From contig JAMYHL010000065.1 in assembly GCA_025531455.1 (NCBI GenBank), positions 62,001 to 126,000 on the forward strand: DNA of 64,000 nt, written 5' to 3'. A program made the translations under genes and the position numbers. Under the pieces are notes generated by a model. That model ran no database searches, had not been told where the DNA came from, and saw only the letters and a program-made list of their open reading frames with translations. This stretch comes from Apiotrichum sp. Y4204 (Eukaryota; Basidiomycota; Tremellomycetes; Trichosporonales; Trichosporonaceae). Position 1 is the first letter of the stretch, and each line of letters starts with the position of its first letter. Positions 62,001 to 64,000 of the stretch are shown here, piece after piece.

Positions 62001-64000
62001 CTCACAGGAATGGGGACGCTCATGTCCCAGCGGTTCGACTCGCCGGGCTCGAGGCCAGTCCACCACGACTTGGACGTGACGTGACCAGAGCCCACCTCCA
62101 TAAACTCGGCCTCGACACTCTCCTCCGCAATCTTGGAGCGCACAACGTCAACAGGCGGATGGCGCTGATTGCCCTTCGGCACGCCAAACGTGCTGACCTC
62201 CTGGAGGATCGCGAGGGTGCAGCGGTTGATCTTCTTGTGGCTCTGGTTACGCACCGCCACCTGGCACCAGACGCGCTGCCCGGCGACCCAGTTGCGCCTG
62301 CCAAGCGCGACCTGCATCTCGACTTTGCCCTTTTCTCCGCCGATGCGCCAGCCGAGTCCGCTGGTAGTGTGCGCCACGACGGGCTGGGGCGACGGCGCGA
62401 GCGCAGTCGACGGGTCATGGTACGGGAGGACCACGAGCGGGCGGTAAAAGTGTGCAATGGCGCGCTTGCCCGTGCTGGGAATGTGGAGCTTGATGCTTCC
62501 GACCACGACGTAGCGAACGTTCGGGCCCTTGTTGTTTGGTGCAGTGTAGCAGCCCTTGGCGCCGCCATCGACGGGGAGCCGCATGCAGAAGGACAAGGCG
62601 TGCGTTCCCTCCTTTGCTGCGTGGAAGCCCTCTTCATCGGGCGCGTCGCCAAAGAGGGTGCAGCGCTGGGCTGCCCGCGGGTCGACAAACTCGCGCAGGG
62701 GGTATTGCTGCTGGTAGAAGATGTGCCTCGTCTGGCCGTTCTCCGTCTCCTCAAAGCCGAGGACACGGAGTTTGCCGCCGCCAACACGCAGGCCCTTGCC
62801 GCGCTTCCCGCCACGAACAACTACCTCGATCCGGCCACGCATCTCGCAGCCCTCGACGACGCACTCGCGCTCAATCAGGACATCGAGCTCGACACGCGCG
62901 CGACCCTTCTTGGCTGCTTCGAGACGCACGAGCTCCTTGTCCTTCGGCTTGGCGGTCTCGGGCGCAGGGAGCAGGCGGTTGGCGCTCAGACGACGGGAAC
63001 GCGGCTTGCCGAGCATGACGTCGAGCTCGCGGGCTGCGCGCTCCTGGGAACTTGCCGGGTGGAACAACGTGCCCTGTCGGGCGAGCGTGGCCAGTGCCTC
63101 GCCATCCGAGTGGCTCCGCTTGTGTCGTCCACGAGTGCCAGTGTGTCCGGAGCTGCCAGAGTCGGGGCGGGAAACCGGGAGGGGCGGGAACTCTTGCGCG
63201 TATGAGCGTTCCTGCGGGAACTCTTGGGTATGCGAGCGCTGCGGAGGGAACTCCTGGGTGCGCGAGCGGTGTTGCTGTTGGGGGAGCTCCTGGGTGTGCG
63301 AGCGCTGCTGCTGCCGGGGAGGCTCCTGAGACGGATGAGGTGACCTAGCAGGCGAGGTCGGAAGCGAGACAGGGAACGTCTGCATCGGCCGGGGGCTCTC
63401 CTGGGGCACGGTGAGGCGCGAGGGCGCGGAGGGAATCGGGGGGTAGTGCGGGTTTCTTGTTGATGCCGGAGATGGCTGGCTCATCGGGACAACGGGCGGG
63501 AGACGCAGGGGCGAGGACACCGGCGACTTGGGCACCGCCCGGGGGCCACGCGGCGCAGGGGCTGGGACACCGAAGAGCTCTCCCGGGCCTTTGCCCTTGA
63601 TGAACTCGCCGTCGGCACTGGCAATCATGCCGCCTGTCTCAGCGCTGAGGAGCACCTCGTTAAGCGAGTGCTTGTGGACCATCTCGGAGAGCGGACGCTG
63701 GGGCTTATTCGGCGACGCCTCGGCGGGATACGGCGCCTGGCGAGGAGCCTGGCGGGGCACTTGGCGGACCGGAGACGTGAACGGGTCCGAGTAGGGGTCC
63801 GACGGGTATGTGGGGGGGCGGGGTTGCGGCTGCGGAGGGGGGATCGCTGCAAAGGTCGTAGCTGCACCAGAGACGCCGCGGGCGCCGCGGGGTCCCGAAC
63901 GATGGTCTGTCGGGAGGCGGAGGCGCTCCTCGGGATCGTCCTCCTCGTCCGAGAGCGAGTGGTATGCGTTCTGGTCCGACTTTGCAAGCTTGCGCAGGAT
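59008..64000 (-). CDS. Large alpha-arrestin-domain protein, N-terminus beyond right edge
   Basis: About 1,650 residues lie in the window, in two exons split by a 37-nt intron near 61960. The N-terminal part present is Pro/Gln/Ser-rich, with QQRSHTQELPQQ-like repeats around 63180-63320 (RSHTQEFPQ, RSYAQEFPP). The arrestin-like core includes GSIKLHIPSTGKRAIAHFYR, VALGRRNWVAGQRVWCQVAV, TSKSWWTGLEPGESNRWDMS and TGHLSISRSRFVEVTYKLRV, matching the arrestin C-domain of alpha-arrestins. A C-terminal half of more than 900 residues is Ser/Pro/Asp-rich and probably disordered, ending NVRLPTLR. Alpha-arrestins recruit Rsp5/Nedd4 ligase to plasma-membrane transporters; I see no clear PPxY motif in the part checked. 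Stop TGA at 59008-59010. Confidence 0.85.

Noticed and set aside
1..64000. CRISPR array, rRNA operon, retrotransposon with reverse transcriptase, or virus-derived gene
   Set aside because: No spaced direct-repeat array, rRNA segment or polymerase/integrase motif was found in any frame read.

Overview
This 64 kb window is nuclear DNA of a basidiomycete yeast, most likely a Tremellomycete (Trichosporonales or Cryptococcus relatives). That placement is inference. It rests on very short introns (many 32-60 nt, GTGAGT-type donors, CTAAC/CTGAC branch points), G/C-ending codons, dense genes on both strands, and gene families such as a conserved basidiomycete hypothetical protein and a macrophage-activating-glycoprotein-type surface protein. 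I see no rRNA, tRNA, CRISPR array or organellar sequence.

Left part (1-27.75 kb): gene-dense housekeeping DNA. In order: VID27 (minus, 3' end off the window), proteasome ATPase RPT2, ERAD E2 UBC7, endocytic adaptor SLA2 (minus), Golgi YIP4/YIPF6, a UBA-UIM ubiquitin-hydrolase-like protein that seems to lack its catalytic cysteine (minus), COA8-type mitochondrial factor, ISU1 Fe-S scaffold (minus), a Hal3/PPCDC-fold protein with altered active-site residues (minus), a basidiomycete hypothetical protein, fatty-acid elongase ELO, GPI-remodelling PER1 (minus) and an ENPP-type ectophosphodiesterase.

Middle (27.75-36.8 kb): an accessory-looking, gene-poor, more A/T-rich island. It carries diverged tandem duplications, a 20-base G run, two small secreted-protein genes, an intronless GNAT acetyltransferase, and two tandem Cys6/coiled-coil genes whose introns are almost identical although their exons have diverged strongly. 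Three copies of a short TIR element (MITE-like) lie here and just beyond. Two flank a secreted cysteine-rich protein gene as direct repeats, and the third sits inside an intron of APP1. This island, and the tandem pair in particular, is the best candidate for something undescribed.

Right part (36.8-64 kb): APP1 phosphatidate phosphatase (minus), a VOC-family enzyme (minus), an MFS hexose transporter (minus), a GPI-anchored surface glycoprotein (minus), a long empty intergenic stretch (48.1-51.5 kb), an unrecognised acidic/basic protein, the SWR1 subunit VPS71/SWC6 (minus), an SDR-like membrane protein, mitochondrial ATP synthase subunit b ATP4 (minus), the Paf1-complex subunit LEO1, and a large alpha-arrestin running off the right edge (minus).

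Themes. Rpt2, Ubc7 and the degenerate hydrolase put several ubiquitin-proteasome genes within 11 kb, and the Rpt2 promoter carries a perfect copy of the yeast PACE element. Several housekeeping genes have very small 5' exons: an AT-only or ATG-only first exon, and internal microexons of 18-20 nt. All exon models were made by eye from splice signals and reading frame, without RNA data.
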